DNA of 64,000 nt from a virus, in IMG/VR virus record IMGVR_UViG_3300045919_000302, positions 1-64,000 of that record. One strand, written 5' to 3'. Numbering within the stretch: position 1 is the stretch's first letter; every line of letters starts with the position of its first letter. Of this stretch, positions 49,855-57,774 are shown one piece after another. The position numbers and the translations under genes were made by a program. The notes beneath the pieces are model-generated. The model saw only the letters and a program-made list of their open reading frames with translations, was not told where the DNA came from and ran no database searches.

Positions 49855-50793
49855 CTATTCCATCCACTCGATCACGAGAATACCGTTCGATCCGGCCGCG
49901 CCAGAAGAAGCTCCTCCAGCGGTATTTACTCCGGCCGCAGTACCACCCGCGCCACCACCGCCGCCGCCGCCACCGCCGCCGCCGCGCCCCATGGTACCAG
50001 CCGTACCGGAAAGGCTTCCGGAGGCGGCTCCACCCAAAGAGTTCGCCGCATTACCGCCGCGACCACCACTGCCGCCGCTCGGGGCAGCAAGACCAAGAAA
50101 CGGGTAATCAGACCCGAGGCCACCGATACCACCTCCGCCGCCGCCTCCGCCGCCGCCGCGACCTGTGGACGGTGTCCCACCATTACCCAGAACTCCTGCC
50201 GTAGGTGCAGTGACTGGGGGGTGAAAAAATCCAGACGTGAGACCTGAACCGTTACCGCCGATAAGTCCTACCTGAGCGGGGTTGCCGCCATTACCGCCGT
50301 TCCCACCGTTTGTGCCGCCGGTCGATCCGCTGCCGTAAGACTTCGTCGATCCCACGCCTCCGGTAGTCGATCCGTTACCGTGAGTTGCTCCGGCTGCGCT
50401 TGCTCCGGACCCGCCCGCCGAACCACCAAAACCAGAGGTCACCGCCGCACGGAAAGATACGAGAGTATCGAACGATGTTGTCCCACCATTTCCGCCTGCG
50501 GCATCATGAATGCCGCCAGACCCACCCGCACCAATTGTAATCGTATAGGTCTGGCCGGGGACAACTTTCACTTTGGCGTGCATCATAGACGCACCACCAC
50601 CTCCACCGCCACCATGGCCACCGCCACCGCCGGCAGCATTGGTGGTGCCGTTGACGCCATTTCCGGCCGAGCCTCCGCCGCCACCGCCGCCTGCGCCCGG
50701 TCTGCCATAGATGGTGACATCCGTTGCCCCGGCTGGAGCAACCCAACTCCCGCTCGTGGTGAAGACGTTTCTAACGACACGAGACCTTGACAT
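49855..50793 (-). CDS. Glycine-rich tail-fibre adhesin, paralog 1
   Basis: 312 aa, nearly half glycine, with runs of up to 11 Gly separated by short turns. The N terminus TTSGSWVAPAGATDVTIYG and the end SNGILVIEWME are shared with paralog 2. Polyglycine helix bundles of this kind form receptor-binding tips such as gp38 of some T-even phages. The final I-L-V-I-E-W may attach to the fibre. The repeats could allow rapid change of the binding loops. Confidence 0.75.
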   Translation of the reverse strand: MSRSRVVRNVFTTSGSWVAPAGATDVTIYGRPGAGGGGGGGSAGNGVNGTTNAAGGGGGHGGGGGGGASMMHAKVKVVPGQTYTITIGAGGSGGIHDAAGGNGGTTSFDTLVSFRAAVTSGFGGSAGGSGASAAGATHGNGSTTGGVGSTKSYGSGSTGGTNGGNGGNGGNPAQVGLIGGNGSGLTSGFFHPPVTAPTAGVLGNGGTPSTGRGGGGGGGGGGIGGLGSDYPFLGLAAPSGGSGGRGGNAANSLGGAASGSLSGTAGTMGRGGGGGGGGGGGAGGTAAGVNTAGGASSGAAGSNGILVIEWME

Positions 50794-50795
50794 AC

Positions 50796-51734
50796 TTACT
50801 CAGTCCATTCGACGACGACCAGCCCGTCAGACCCAGGGGCTCCGGAACCACCGACTCCGCCGGCTCCACCTGCGCTAAGTCCAGATCCGCCACCGCCACC
50901 ACCGCCGCCGCCACCACCGCCGCGACCGCTTGTGCCAGCCGTGCCGCTCCCGCCGTCCGATCCGGTGACGCCAGTCCCAGAAGCAGAGCCAGCGCCGCCA
51001 CCACCGCCCGCACCGCCAGCTCCGCCCGAAGCGGCGCTCTGACCCATCACAGGATAGGTCTCAGCACTCAGACCCGAAGCCCCGCCTCCGCCCGTTCCGC
51101 CGCCACCGCTGCTTCCGTCGGAGGCCCCCGCGCTAACGCCAGCGATTCCACCGGAGGCCGATACGCCGAAAAAATTGTCCGTCATGGTCGCGCCGGCAGT
51201 CCCGACAGATCCGGCAGCCGACCCGCCCGCACCACCCGCTCCGCCCGCGACTCCGCTTGTAGCAACGCTCGTAACCAGGCCGTAGGACGTGCCGTTGGCC
51301 CCGCCAGCACCAGCCCCGCCGCCACCAGCACCCGTTCCGTCAGAGCCGGCTGCGCCCGTCGCCCCTCCGGTAGCACCTTGGCTGGAAGTCCGACCGAACT
51401 TAACGAGGGTTCCAAAAGAAGAGATCCCGCCTACCCCGCCAGATCCGCCGGGTGTCCCGCCAGAGCCTCCAGCGCCGACCACGATTGCGTAAGTCGTTCC
51501 AGGTGTAACCGCCACGCGAGCGCTGGAAATAGAAGCAGAAGCCCCGCCACCTCCTCCCCCGCCTGCCCCGCCGCCCACGCCGGGCGAGCCCGTAAACCCC
51601 GCGCCACCGGTACCGCCGCCTCCGCCGCCGCCAGCGCCGGGACGACCATAGACCGTAACCTCAACGATCCCGGCTGGGGCGACCCAGTTGTCATTCGCGG
51701 TAAAGACCTTTCGAACGATACGAGGAATCGACAT
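50796..51734 (-). CDS. Glycine-rich tail-fibre adhesin, paralog 2
   Basis: 312 aa from the ATG at 51734 (an upstream start is in frame). N terminus VFTANDNWVAPAGIVEVTVY and end SDGLVVVEWTE match paralog 1. Glycine runs of similar length alternate with different loop sequences. Two tandem adhesins may give a broader host range. Overlaps the collagen-like fibre gene. Confidence 0.75.
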   Translation of the reverse strand: MSIPRIVRKVFTANDNWVAPAGIVEVTVYGRPGAGGGGGGGTGGAGFTGSPGVGGGAGGGGGGGASASISSARVAVTPGTTYAIVVGAGGSGGTPGGSGGVGGISSFGTLVKFGRTSSQGATGGATGAAGSDGTGAGGGGAGAGGANGTSYGLVTSVATSGVAGGAGGAGGSAAGSVGTAGATMTDNFFGVSASGGIAGVSAGASDGSSGGGGTGGGGASGLSAETYPVMGQSAASGGAGGAGGGGGAGSASGTGVTGSDGGSGTAGTSGRGGGGGGGGGGGGSGLSAGGAGGVGGSGAPGSDGLVVVEWTE

Positions 51735-52480
51735 CAGATTACCCACCAGTTGACGAGGTCAGAAACAACTTCCCAAGAACCAAAGTTCGATTGGAGAAGC
51801 TTATCTGCCGCAAGACCCTCAATGTTCTCGCTCGCGAACCGCTTGAGCGTGATGGGATTGGTTTGAGCAAGTCCGGAAATATCCTTGATCCGGAACATCC
51901 ACTTGCCGCTGGCTGGATTTGGAAGGTCCAATTCCTTGGATGTGGTTGTATTAACCAGAAGTAAAAAATGAGATCCGGTCACTGAAAACGGGGTGGAGGA
52001 AACAGTGTCAACGGCTTGGGCTGTGTTCCCAGTTGGGCCGGCAGGCCCGGTAGGACCCGTGGGGCCTTGTGCTCCAGTTGCGCCAGCCGCTCCAGCGGGT
52101 CCTTGCGCTCCAGTTGCGCCAGTCGCTCCGGAAGGCCCAGTGGAGCCTGTGGCTCCGGTCGCTCCGGTTGCCCCGGTAGGTCCACGCTCACCAACCGCAG
52201 AAGAGAACGTCTGCTTTCCGTGGGAATCCTCCCCTTCGATTCGAACGCTCGCAGCCTGAATGACCAGTTCATTTTCTTTGAACGGGTACAGTTCTCCCAC
52301 GATCGCGATCTTCCCGGAGAGAGCCATGCCATCGAGAAGCTTTCGTGTCCCGAGATACTCCTCATCAGCGATGTCTGCTGAAGCGAAACCAAGAATTTGA
52401 ATCGTCCGCACCGCAAGCGTAACGCTATGGGTGAGGCGAATGGTCAACGGATTAACCGTGATATTTCCAACCTTATGCAT
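51734..52480 (-). CDS. Collagen-like tail fibre protein
   Basis: 248 aa. Residues ~5-95 form a domain shared with the next gene ([20 protein letters not shown]). Residues ~98-150 are collagen-like Gly-x-Thr/Ala/Pro repeats ([14 protein letters not shown]). The C-terminal part is beta-rich ([20 protein letters not shown]). Probably a trimeric fibre. Confidence 0.78.
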   Translation of the reverse strand: MHKVGNITVNPLTIRLTHSVTLAVRTIQILGFASADIADEEYLGTRKLLDGMALSGKIAIVGELYPFKENELVIQAASVRIEGEDSHGKQTFSSAVGERGPTGATGATGATGSTGPSGATGATGAQGPAGAAGATGAQGPTGPTGPAGPTGNTAQAVDTVSSTPFSVTGSHFLLLVNTTTSKELDLPNPASGKWMFRIKDISGLAQTNPITLKRFASENIEGLAADKLLQSNFGSWEVVSDLVNWWVI

Positions 52481-52488
52481 TCTCTACC

Positions 52489-53283
52489 TCAGACCAAAGC
52501 GGCGGTGAATACCTGATTCGTTCCCTGGACTTTCAGAGTGTACCCTTCGGCGACTCCGTTCGATGTCAGCGTAACCCACGAGCGACCACCAGCAATCGAA
52601 CTCAGAAGCGTCCCGCCCTGGCCCCCAGCGATGGTGATAATGTTTTGCGCATGGCTCAGGTTGGCCTGCGCCCAAGCATTGACCGCCGTGGCGAAGTCCG
52701 CGAGGGTCGCGGATCCGGAATAGCCGTAAGTCAGGCCATCGGTTTGATGATGAACACCTGCGGTTGCGTTGTCGGCAAATCCGACGGCATACCCGCTGAC
52801 CGCCGCAAAAGACAGAAGATCATTCGCGCTGAGCGTGATTGCGGAGACGGAGATCGCGCCAGCAGAACCGGTGAGCTGGGTCGCGGCTACCGCAGGGGTG
52901 CGAAGGATCCAAGCGTCATTAAGAGCCGGAGAGCCTGGATCCGAGGTCACAATGGGAAGCGCGGCAGGGCCGCCTTTCACTCCACCAGCATCGAGACTCA
53001 CTGGGGAGGTTTGCGCTCCGTGGGTGTCGGTCGAAAGAATGCGAATGCCGGCGGCCTCGATGATCTGCTGATTTTCCATCAGGGGATACAGAGTTCCAGT
53101 GACAGAGAGCTGGCCTGCTTGGGCCATGCCGTCGATCAGCCTGTGCGTGCCGATGTACTCCTCGTCAGCGATGTCCACGCTGGCATATTGGCCGATATGA
53201 ACCACGCGGGTCGAGAGCGTCACGCTGTGGCGAAGAGTGATGGAAACGACCGGACCCGCTACGATATTCTCCAAACGAATCAT
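52489..53283 (-). CDS. Tail fibre protein sharing N-terminal domain
   Basis: 264 aa. Residues ~15-100 match the domain of the collagen-like gene (HIGQYASVDIADEEYIGTHR). The remainder is Ala/Ser/Thr-rich and beta-like, without collagen repeats. The shared domain probably attaches the fibre to the baseplate or to the other fibre. Confidence 0.72.
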   Translation of the reverse strand: MIRLENIVAGPVVSITLRHSVTLSTRVVHIGQYASVDIADEEYIGTHRLIDGMAQAGQLSVTGTLYPLMENQQIIEAAGIRILSTDTHGAQTSPVSLDAGGVKGGPAALPIVTSDPGSPALNDAWILRTPAVAATQLTGSAGAISVSAITLSANDLLSFAAVSGYAVGFADNATAGVHHQTDGLTYGYSGSATLADFATAVNAWAQANLSHAQNIITIAGGQGGTLLSSIAGGRSWVTLTSNGVAEGYTLKVQGTNQVFTAALV

Positions 53284-53386
53284 GAATCCCCCAGAAAGAT
53301 TGCGCGACGACGCAAAGGTTCAAAGCCTGTTTCTTTGACAGTAAGGGGAGGTGTCGAGCGCCGCAATGAAATTGACATTTTGTAAT

Positions 53387-53463
53387 TGGAGGGGAGGAAG
53401 GGAGTTGAACCCTCCTGAAGGGGATTTAGAATCACCCCGCCTAAACCGCTCGGCCACCTCCCC
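53387..53463 (-). tRNA. tRNA with likely CUA (amber-reading) anticodon
   Basis: 77 nt with encoded CCA. Acceptor GGGGAGG/CCUCCCC is perfect, the T-arm GAGGG-UUCAACU-CCCUU is clear, and the D-arm is GCC..GGC. The best 7-base anticodon loop is UUCUAAA (U33, anticodon CUA, A37), on a GGUGA/UCCCC stem with one U-C mismatch. This would read UAG stop codons. A shifted loop giving UCU (Arg) needs two mismatches. The amino acid cannot be stated. Confidence 0.7.
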
Positions 53464-53470
53464 GCCAAAC

Positions 53471-53770
53471 TTACATCAGGGGAAGATCAGACAAAATCTG
53501 ATCGACCTTTTTGTTCGCAAGGACCGCAAAGGCTGTCAAGGATCCTCCGAGATCCGGTTCGCAAAACCGGGCCGATATCTCCCAGAGGACTTTCTTACTG
53601 TATTCCTCAAGGACTTGGATATTCGGGACCTTCAATAAAACGATCGTCTCGTTATACCAAAGCCGGTGCCAGTCCTCGTCCTTCGCCCACTCCGCTACCG
53701 CATGACATGCCTGCGCTGCCATTGACGACCTCTTCAAGTCCGACCTGACCACCACGTAAAGCTTGCTCAT
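53471..53770 (-). CDS. Peptidyl-tRNA hydrolase 2 (Pth2) family
   Basis: 99 aa with AAGG before the ATG. Family signs are KLYVVVRSDLKRSSMAAQAC near the start, HAVAEW, then TIVLLKV, and FCEPDLGGSLTAFA near the end. Pth2 frees tRNA from stalled peptides. It lies directly next to the suppressor-like tRNA, suggesting a role in recycling tRNA during late infection. Its start lies inside the end of the upstream gene. Confidence 0.75.
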   Translation of the reverse strand: MSKLYVVVRSDLKRSSMAAQACHAVAEWAKDEDWHRLWYNETIVLLKVPNIQVLEEYSKKVLWEISARFCEPDLGGSLTAFAVLANKKVDQILSDLPLM

Positions 53771-54050
53771 GTTTTTCCTTCAAGAGATCAATCGTTGCCT
53801 GGACCGCGCTCGCGTCGTGTTCGTTGCCGGGTCGAGGTCTCTCGATCTGATCAATCGTCCGGCCGCGCAACGTGCTTCGGGCGATGTGCTTGTGACGGAA
53901 CTCCCAGCAGTCCCTGGAGAGCTTCGCAACGAGCTTCCATGTGTCTCCGCCCTTACCGCGCTGGGCGTCTTTGAATTGTTTTCTGGTTTCTCGGATCTCG
54001 TGTGCCAGACGTTTGAGATCCTGCTTGAGTTCGTAGATGACTGATTTCAT
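53652..54050 (-). CDS. Unknown protein with helical start
   Basis: 132 aa with AGGAG before the ATG. The first 100 residues look real (ELKQDLKRLAHEIRETRKQF; ARSTLRGRTIDQIERPRPG). The last ~40 overlap the Pth2 gene in another frame and look like filler. Function unknown. Confidence 0.55.
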   Translation of the reverse strand: MKSVIYELKQDLKRLAHEIRETRKQFKDAQRGKGGDTWKLVAKLSRDCWEFRHKHIARSTLRGRTIDQIERPRPGNEHDASAVQATIDLLKEKHEQALRGGQVGLEEVVNGSAGMSCGSGVGEGRGLAPALV

Positions 54051-54066
54051 TAATTGCTCCTAAGCG

Positions 54067-54145
54067 ATTCGCAGTTTGCGAATTGAAATGTGTTTCATGT
54101 TTACGCCGTTCACTTTTCAGTGAACGTTTACCGGATCTGAAACAC
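54067..54145. promoter_or_regulatory. Nested inverted repeats in intergenic region
   Basis: ATTCGCA/TGCGAAT (54067-54083) lies beside a nested element: outer GTGTTTCA (54090) / TGAAACAC (54138) and inner GTTCACT (54108) / AGTGAAC (54119), the inner pair separated by four bases. The ~130 bases here hold no gene. The structure lies upstream of the 132-aa gene and downstream of a paralogous gene pair; a terminator-antiterminator or operator is possible. Confidence 0.5.
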
Positions 54146-54182
54146 ACGCTTAGGGCGGCTTAAAAACCTACATAACTTTACC

Positions 54183-54494
54183 CTACCCGTTCGTATCAGC
54201 GGGGCCAACCGGAATCGAAGTCGTGTCAACCGCATTGGCCAACTGACTATCCAGGTCGAACATTGCCAGGAAGGCGATGGCACGACCATTGGCGGCCTCA
54301 GCCGGAGCCACGCCGGTCAGCGCTCCCCGTCCGCCCTGGTTGTCGTCGAGGCTACAGAGGGCGTGCGTAAGCGCCATCAGTATTTTCGATTCCAGGAATG
54401 CGAGCCACTGGTCGTCATCTTTGAAGTGACCCCTGGCTTCATACAGGATCCCGATTGCCGACTTCCCTTTAAAATTCAAACTCGCATTGGTCAT
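54183..54494 (-). CDS. Unknown protein, paralog of next gene
   Basis: 103 aa with AAGGGG upstream. The core FKGKSAIGILYEARGHFKD, followed by DDQWLAFLESKILMAL, is shared with the 76-aa gene at 54537. The C-terminal part is Ala/Gly-rich. Function unknown. Confidence 0.55.
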   Translation of the reverse strand: MTNASLNFKGKSAIGILYEARGHFKDDDQWLAFLESKILMALTHALCSLDDNQGGRGALTGVAPAEAANGRAIAFLAMFDLDSQLANAVDTTSIPVGPADTNG

Positions 54495-54536
54495 GGTAAT
54501 CCCCTTACCTCAAAGATGACGACAGATCAGGCCATG

Positions 54537-54767
54537 TCAATCTGGAAGCGGGGCGAGCGAGTCCGGATCCATACTGAGCAGCTCGAATCCAGCCAGAAAA
54601 GCGAAGGAGGTATGATTTTCGCGATCAAACCAAGCCGTAGTCAGGGCAACCACCATCATTTCCTCCAGAAAAAGCAACCACTGATCACCATTAAGCCTGG
54701 CCTTGGCTTCTTTAAATATCTGAACCGGGGTTTTGCCTTCAAAGCTTACTACATGATTAGTTTCCAT
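54537..54767 (-). CDS. Unknown protein, paralog of previous gene
   Basis: 76 aa from an ATG with AAAGGAG upstream. The core FEGKTPVQIFKEAKARLNGD, then QWLLFLEEMMVVALTTAW, pairs with that of the 103-aa gene. Tandem duplication. Function unknown. Confidence 0.55.
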   Translation of the reverse strand: METNHVVSFEGKTPVQIFKEAKARLNGDQWLLFLEEMMVVALTTAWFDRENHTSFAFLAGFELLSMDPDSLAPLPD

Positions 54768-54784
54768 ATTATCTCCTTTTACTG

Positions 54785-55105
54785 TCAACCAAAGCGATAC
54801 AGCTTTCTTTTCCGCCAAAGAGTGGAGAGATTAATCCCCAAAATTTCGGCAGCCTCTTCCATGGTTCCTGTTTGATTCAAGATGCTCTTGATGTGGTCGC
54901 GCTCGATCTCAGCTAGGGTTCGCAAGTCGCCCTTAGACAGAATGGACGATCCGGCCTCAGCCTGATTGACGATAGTCATGGCCACACGCTCACATGCGTA
55001 TGCAACTATAAGATCATCAGTGTTACTCAGCTTCTTGGTGCGCCTGGACCAATCCACCAGCCAACGAGCGTCATTAACCAATAGTTCTTCCGCAAAGTCT
55101 TTCAT
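54785..55105 (-). CDS. Fis-type helix-turn-helix protein
   Basis: 106 aa. The C-terminal ~45 residues are a Fis/NtrC-type HTH (IERDHIKSILNQTGTMEEAA, then EILGINLSTLWRKRKLYRF). In this family that domain binds DNA; the N-terminal half is an unrecognised helical part. It may act as a phage transcription regulator or host DNA-bending protein. Confidence 0.72.
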   Translation of the reverse strand: MKDFAEELLVNDARWLVDWSRRTKKLSNTDDLIVAYACERVAMTIVNQAEAGSSILSKGDLRTLAEIERDHIKSILNQTGTMEEAAEILGINLSTLWRKRKLYRFG

Positions 55106-55425
55106 TCCGGCACTGCATCAATCCGACGGTCAGTCCGAAGCACCTTTCGCTCGATGGCCTCGTCTACGGCCTTCGCTCCGTAATAGAGGCGCATCTGCCG
55201 GAGCATGATCGTGGCGTCTGCAATCTCCTCGACCGTGACGTCGAAGCTCCCGCTGTTCTTAGGATTGTAATTCTCAACGGCATCCTTGGCGAGTCGGGCT
55301 GTGCATTCGCTCAACTCCTCGATAGCTTTGATCCGCTGAGTTATCGCACCGAAGTGCTGCATGAACTTGCCTGCGTAGGCATCCAGAGCAAACGTGCTCG
55401 ACGCCATTCCGCATGAAGTTTCCAT
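55102..55425 (-). CDS. MazG-like nucleotide pyrophosphohydrolase
   Basis: 107 aa. The metal-binding layout of MazG-like proteins is present: EELSECTARLAKDA and EEIADATIMLRQMRLYYG. Such enzymes hydrolyse (d)NTPs and may lower ppGpp or clear altered nucleotides during infection. ATGA overlap with the next gene. The assignment rests on two short motifs. Confidence 0.62.
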   Translation of the reverse strand: METSCGMASSTFALDAYAGKFMQHFGAITQRIKAIEELSECTARLAKDAVENYNPKNSGSFDVTVEEIADATIMLRQMRLYYGAKAVDEAIERKVLRTDRRIDAVPE

Positions 55426-55580
55426 TACCGCCTCCTTCTGAAGAAGAACTCAATCTCAGAACAGATCCAGAGACCAATGATAACCAGGGCAATTAAAAAC
55501 ACCAGTTCTGCGAAGAACGTCAGCTTATCCAGGTTGCTCACTTCCATCTGGCTCTTCGTCAGCCATCCAAACCATTGCAT
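55425..55580 (-). CDS. Small membrane protein
   Basis: 51 aa with one hydrophobic helix (LVFLIALVIIGLWICS) and a basic end. TAATG overlap with the MazG-like gene. Function unknown; could be a holin-like or exclusion protein. Confidence 0.5.
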   Translation of the reverse strand: MQWFGWLTKSQMEVSNLDKLTFFAELVFLIALVIIGLWICSEIEFFFRRRR

Positions 55581-55584
55581 GACG

Positions 55585-55818
55585 TCACCCCTGGTTCATA
55601 GATTCGTCGAGGAAGCGCGGCTTGTCCTGGCGGTGAGTCGGGACGTGTACGCGCATCTGTTCAAGGAATATTTTTACAATCTGGTCCTTGGCCATGAATG
55701 GGCTCGGGATCTCCTCTCCGTCCTCATCGTACTTCGGGTTCGACTTCGGGCTGAAGTAGAGGGCCTTTAGCTCTTCGTACCGCTTCACGAACGCATCATA
55801 GTCAACTTGCTGGGCCAT
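55585..55818 (-). CDS. Unknown small protein
   Basis: 77 aa with AAGGAG upstream. It is charged (AFVKRYEELKALYFSPKSNP). A 28-bp repeat precedes its ribosome-binding site. Function unknown. Confidence 0.5.
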   Translation of the reverse strand: MAQQVDYDAFVKRYEELKALYFSPKSNPKYDEDGEEIPSPFMAKDQIVKIFLEQMRVHVPTHRQDKPRFLDESMNQG

Positions 55819-55835
55819 GGGGTCTCCTTACGTTG

Positions 55836-55863
55836 TACGGCTGCCGCGATCCTGGCGGCCGTA
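55836..55863. repeat. 28-bp palindromic repeat, copy 7
   Basis: Half sites TACGGCTGCCG and TGGCGGCCGTA. The last 18 bases are identical to those of copy 3. It lies between the stop of the 60-aa membrane protein and the 77-aa gene. Confidence 0.8.
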
Positions 55864-55865
55864 GG

Positions 55866-56048
55866 TTATCCAACTTTCTGCTCATCCATCAGGTGAACGA
55901 TTGCCTGGATCGGTTCAGCCAGCTCAGGAATGTTATGTGATGTCACTGCCAGAAACTCTGCAACCTCATCGGCCAGCTCGAATTTTCCATGAACTCGACC
56001 CATGCAAAATGAAACGATCATCCCCAGAACAAAAATAAATACGCTCAT
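55866..56048 (-). CDS. Small membrane protein
   Basis: 60 aa from an ATG with GAGG upstream. The N-terminal helix SVFIFVLGMIVSFCMG anchors it; the rest is an acidic helix. Function unknown. Confidence 0.5.
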   Translation of the reverse strand: MSVFIFVLGMIVSFCMGRVHGKFELADEVAEFLAVTSHNIPELAEPIQAIVHLMDEQKVG

Positions 56049-56179
56049 AGAATCCTCAAGGTGCAGCTCGTGATGAGCAGACAGACACAGATCGTAATCG
56101 TCGCATCGATCGGATCTCTGATGAACCACTTCCAAGTGGAGTCCATGATCTCTGCAATCACTTCGAAAAAAGTTTCCAC
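56045..56179 (-). CDS. Tiny membrane protein
   Basis: 44 aa from a GTG next to the upstream stop. The C-terminal half is hydrophobic (DATITICVCLLITSCTL). Function unknown. Confidence 0.4.
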   Translation of the reverse strand: METFFEVIAEIMDSTWKWFIRDPIDATITICVCLLITSCTLRIL

Positions 56180-56658
56180 TACTTTCCCATCCTAAACCCC
56201 CAGGGAAATCCGCCGGCCAAAATATTCTCCAAGTGTTGCTTGTGACCGTCATCCATGAAGGATCCCTTTTCGAGCATCTCCCTCGCCTGGGCGGTCAGCC
56301 AGTCGGCCACGTCTTTTGGAATCTCCATCACCATCGGTTCGTTCGCCGGGTGCAGAAGGCCGGCCCAGGACCAGAGCTTGGCTGGGCCCTCCATCTTTGC
56401 CCACTTCCGGATGAAGAGCGTTAAGACTTTCTGGGCCTGCGCTGAGGTCAGGCCGCCTTCAGGATATCGATTCATCACCGAGATCGTAGCGAGCGCCCCG
56501 GCCGTCACCGCATGGGCCACCGTGTTCATATCGTGGGAGTAGTCGAGCATCAGGTGGTGGATCAGGCCCATCAGCCCTTCTGGCGTCTGCATCTTCTGCG
56601 CGGCCAGGTACCACTCATCCTGCACGTTCATCTCTTCTGAGATGTATTTCTTTTCCAT
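56179..56658 (-). CDS. Unknown protein
   Basis: 159 aa from an ATG with GAGG upstream; a longer frame upstream is less likely. It is helical (LMGLIHHLMLDYSHDMNTVA; SVMNRYPEGGLTSAQAQKVL). It ends in TAG. No family recognised. Confidence 0.55.
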   Translation of the reverse strand: MEKKYISEEMNVQDEWYLAAQKMQTPEGLMGLIHHLMLDYSHDMNTVAHAVTAGALATISVMNRYPEGGLTSAQAQKVLTLFIRKWAKMEGPAKLWSWAGLLHPANEPMVMEIPKDVADWLTAQAREMLEKGSFMDDGHKQHLENILAGGFPWGFRMGK

Positions 56659-56710
56659 GCAATCCTCAGTTGTTTTTTGCAACGCTACTTCTCGTAAGAC
56701 GTTTTGTAAA

Positions 56711-56917
56711 CTACTTCTTGAAACTTCCGGATCCACGGGGCCGGGTCGAGGCTCCATTGCCGCCGCTGATGAAGTAGCCCGCGTGCGCAGAGATCGACTT
56801 CTTCACTTCCGCTCCGCACTCGGGGCAGGACTCAAGGGGCTTGTCCAGATCCGCGAGCTTCACGTCCCGCTCGAACTGGTGGTTGTTGCTGCATTCATAA
56901 TCGTATCGGGGGCACAT
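56711..56917 (-). CDS. FmdB-like zinc-ribbon protein
   Basis: 68 aa with AGGAG upstream. The layout YDYECSNNHQFERDVKL...CPECGAEVKKSISA follows FmdB-type regulators (CxxNH, CPECG). FmdB proteins are small putative regulators. The C-terminal part is Gly/Ser-rich. Confidence 0.65.
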   Translation of the reverse strand: MCPRYDYECSNNHQFERDVKLADLDKPLESCPECGAEVKKSISAHAGYFISGGNGASTRPRGSGSFKK

Positions 56918-56928
56918 TCAGTTCTCTC

Positions 56929-57027
56929 CTAGAAACAAAACCAATATCCACAATTCTCGTCAGGACACCTCTCCCCGCCGCCGGGCGGGTAGATTAATTT
57001 TTTTCCGCACTTTGGACATCCATCCAT
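56929..57027 (-). CDS. Tiny zinc-ribbon protein
   Basis: 32 aa with CPKCGKKLIYPPGGGERCPD and a second Cys pair. Overlaps the next gene by ~34 bases. Function unknown. Confidence 0.45.
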   Translation of the reverse strand: MDGCPKCGKKLIYPPGGGERCPDENCGYWFCF

Positions 57028-57398
57028 GCTCGTACCTTTCTTTTCGTATCGTTGATCGAAAGCGGGGAGATGTCCTTGTGATCTAACTCGTGAATCCCCC
57101 CAGCGAAGATCTGATAAACTTTCCCACCATTCTCGATCATGGTGTCGATCTCTTTCCAGACGCCCATACCCCAGGTTCCGTCCGGGAACGGAGCGGCCAC
57201 CAGGGCTTCGCACTCGCAGACCAGTTCCTCGAAGTACGACATCCCCTGGAGCGCATAGGCTTCCTTGTGGTCCTCACCGTTGGGGTTGACGACATGCGAA
57301 CCAGGGAATGCCTTGTGGATCAGACTTACGAACTCACCTTCACGTTCGGTGTCGTAATCGCTGACGGGGTGGGCAAAGTAGATCCTGTTGATCTTCAT
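56994..57398 (-). CDS. Nucleoside 2-deoxyribosyltransferase-like protein
   Basis: 134 aa with GAGG before the ATG. The N-terminal RIYFAHPVSDYDTEREGE is the phosphate-binding start of the family; CECEALVAAPFPDGTWGMGV is the middle conserved block. These enzymes move deoxyribose between bases; related phage proteins may handle modified nucleotides or host defence signals. The exact substrate is not shown. Confidence 0.62.
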   Translation of the reverse strand: MKINRIYFAHPVSDYDTEREGEFVSLIHKAFPGSHVVNPNGEDHKEAYALQGMSYFEELVCECEALVAAPFPDGTWGMGVWKEIDTMIENGGKVYQIFAGGIHELDHKDISPLSINDTKRKVRAWMDVQSAEKN

Positions 57399-57405
57399 GG
57401 TGACC

Positions 57406-57774
57406 TCATAAGGTGGAGAAGGGGCGAGCTATGGGAGTCAGCCACCGCAGCCATCTCGGCAACGCCTTATGGTAAAGGCAATCGTTATCCTTATTCAGCT
57501 CCGACGGATGACCGAAGACTTTCCGGGGACTAGCGCTGAGGATGAACCTCAGATGCGACAACAGAAATTGACACCCGGCCTCATCCCGTTCCATCTGTGG
57601 GAACACGGCAGTATTGAACCGCGCGACACTATCTCGGACCGGATAGTTGTTTGCTTTTTGAAAGTCGGTCAACTCGTCTGGAGCTAGACCCGGATTCGGG
57701 ACGTTGCATTGATCAGCTCCCGTGATGTACCAGCGGAGACAGTCGCGACAGTGTTTCTTTTCTTGGCAGCTCAT
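57406..57774 (-). CDS. Unknown cysteine-rich protein
   Basis: 122 aa with GGAGG upstream. Several Cys occur near the start (SCQEKKHCRDCLRWYITGAD), possibly zinc-binding. No family recognised. Confidence 0.5.
   Translation of the reverse strand: MSCQEKKHCRDCLRWYITGADQCNVPNPGLAPDELTDFQKANNYPVRDSVARFNTAVFPQMERDEAGCQFLLSHLRFILSASPRKVFGHPSELNKDNDCLYHKALPRWLRWLTPIARPFSTL

Noticed and set aside
52013-52200. Collagen-like Gly-x-y region as a simple DNA repeat
   Set aside because: It is part of a coding fibre gene with intact flanking domains; repeats are expected for triple-helical fibres.
1479-55863. 28-bp repeats as a CRISPR array
   Set aside because: The copies are palindromic, differ from each other, and are kilobases apart rather than regularly spaced.
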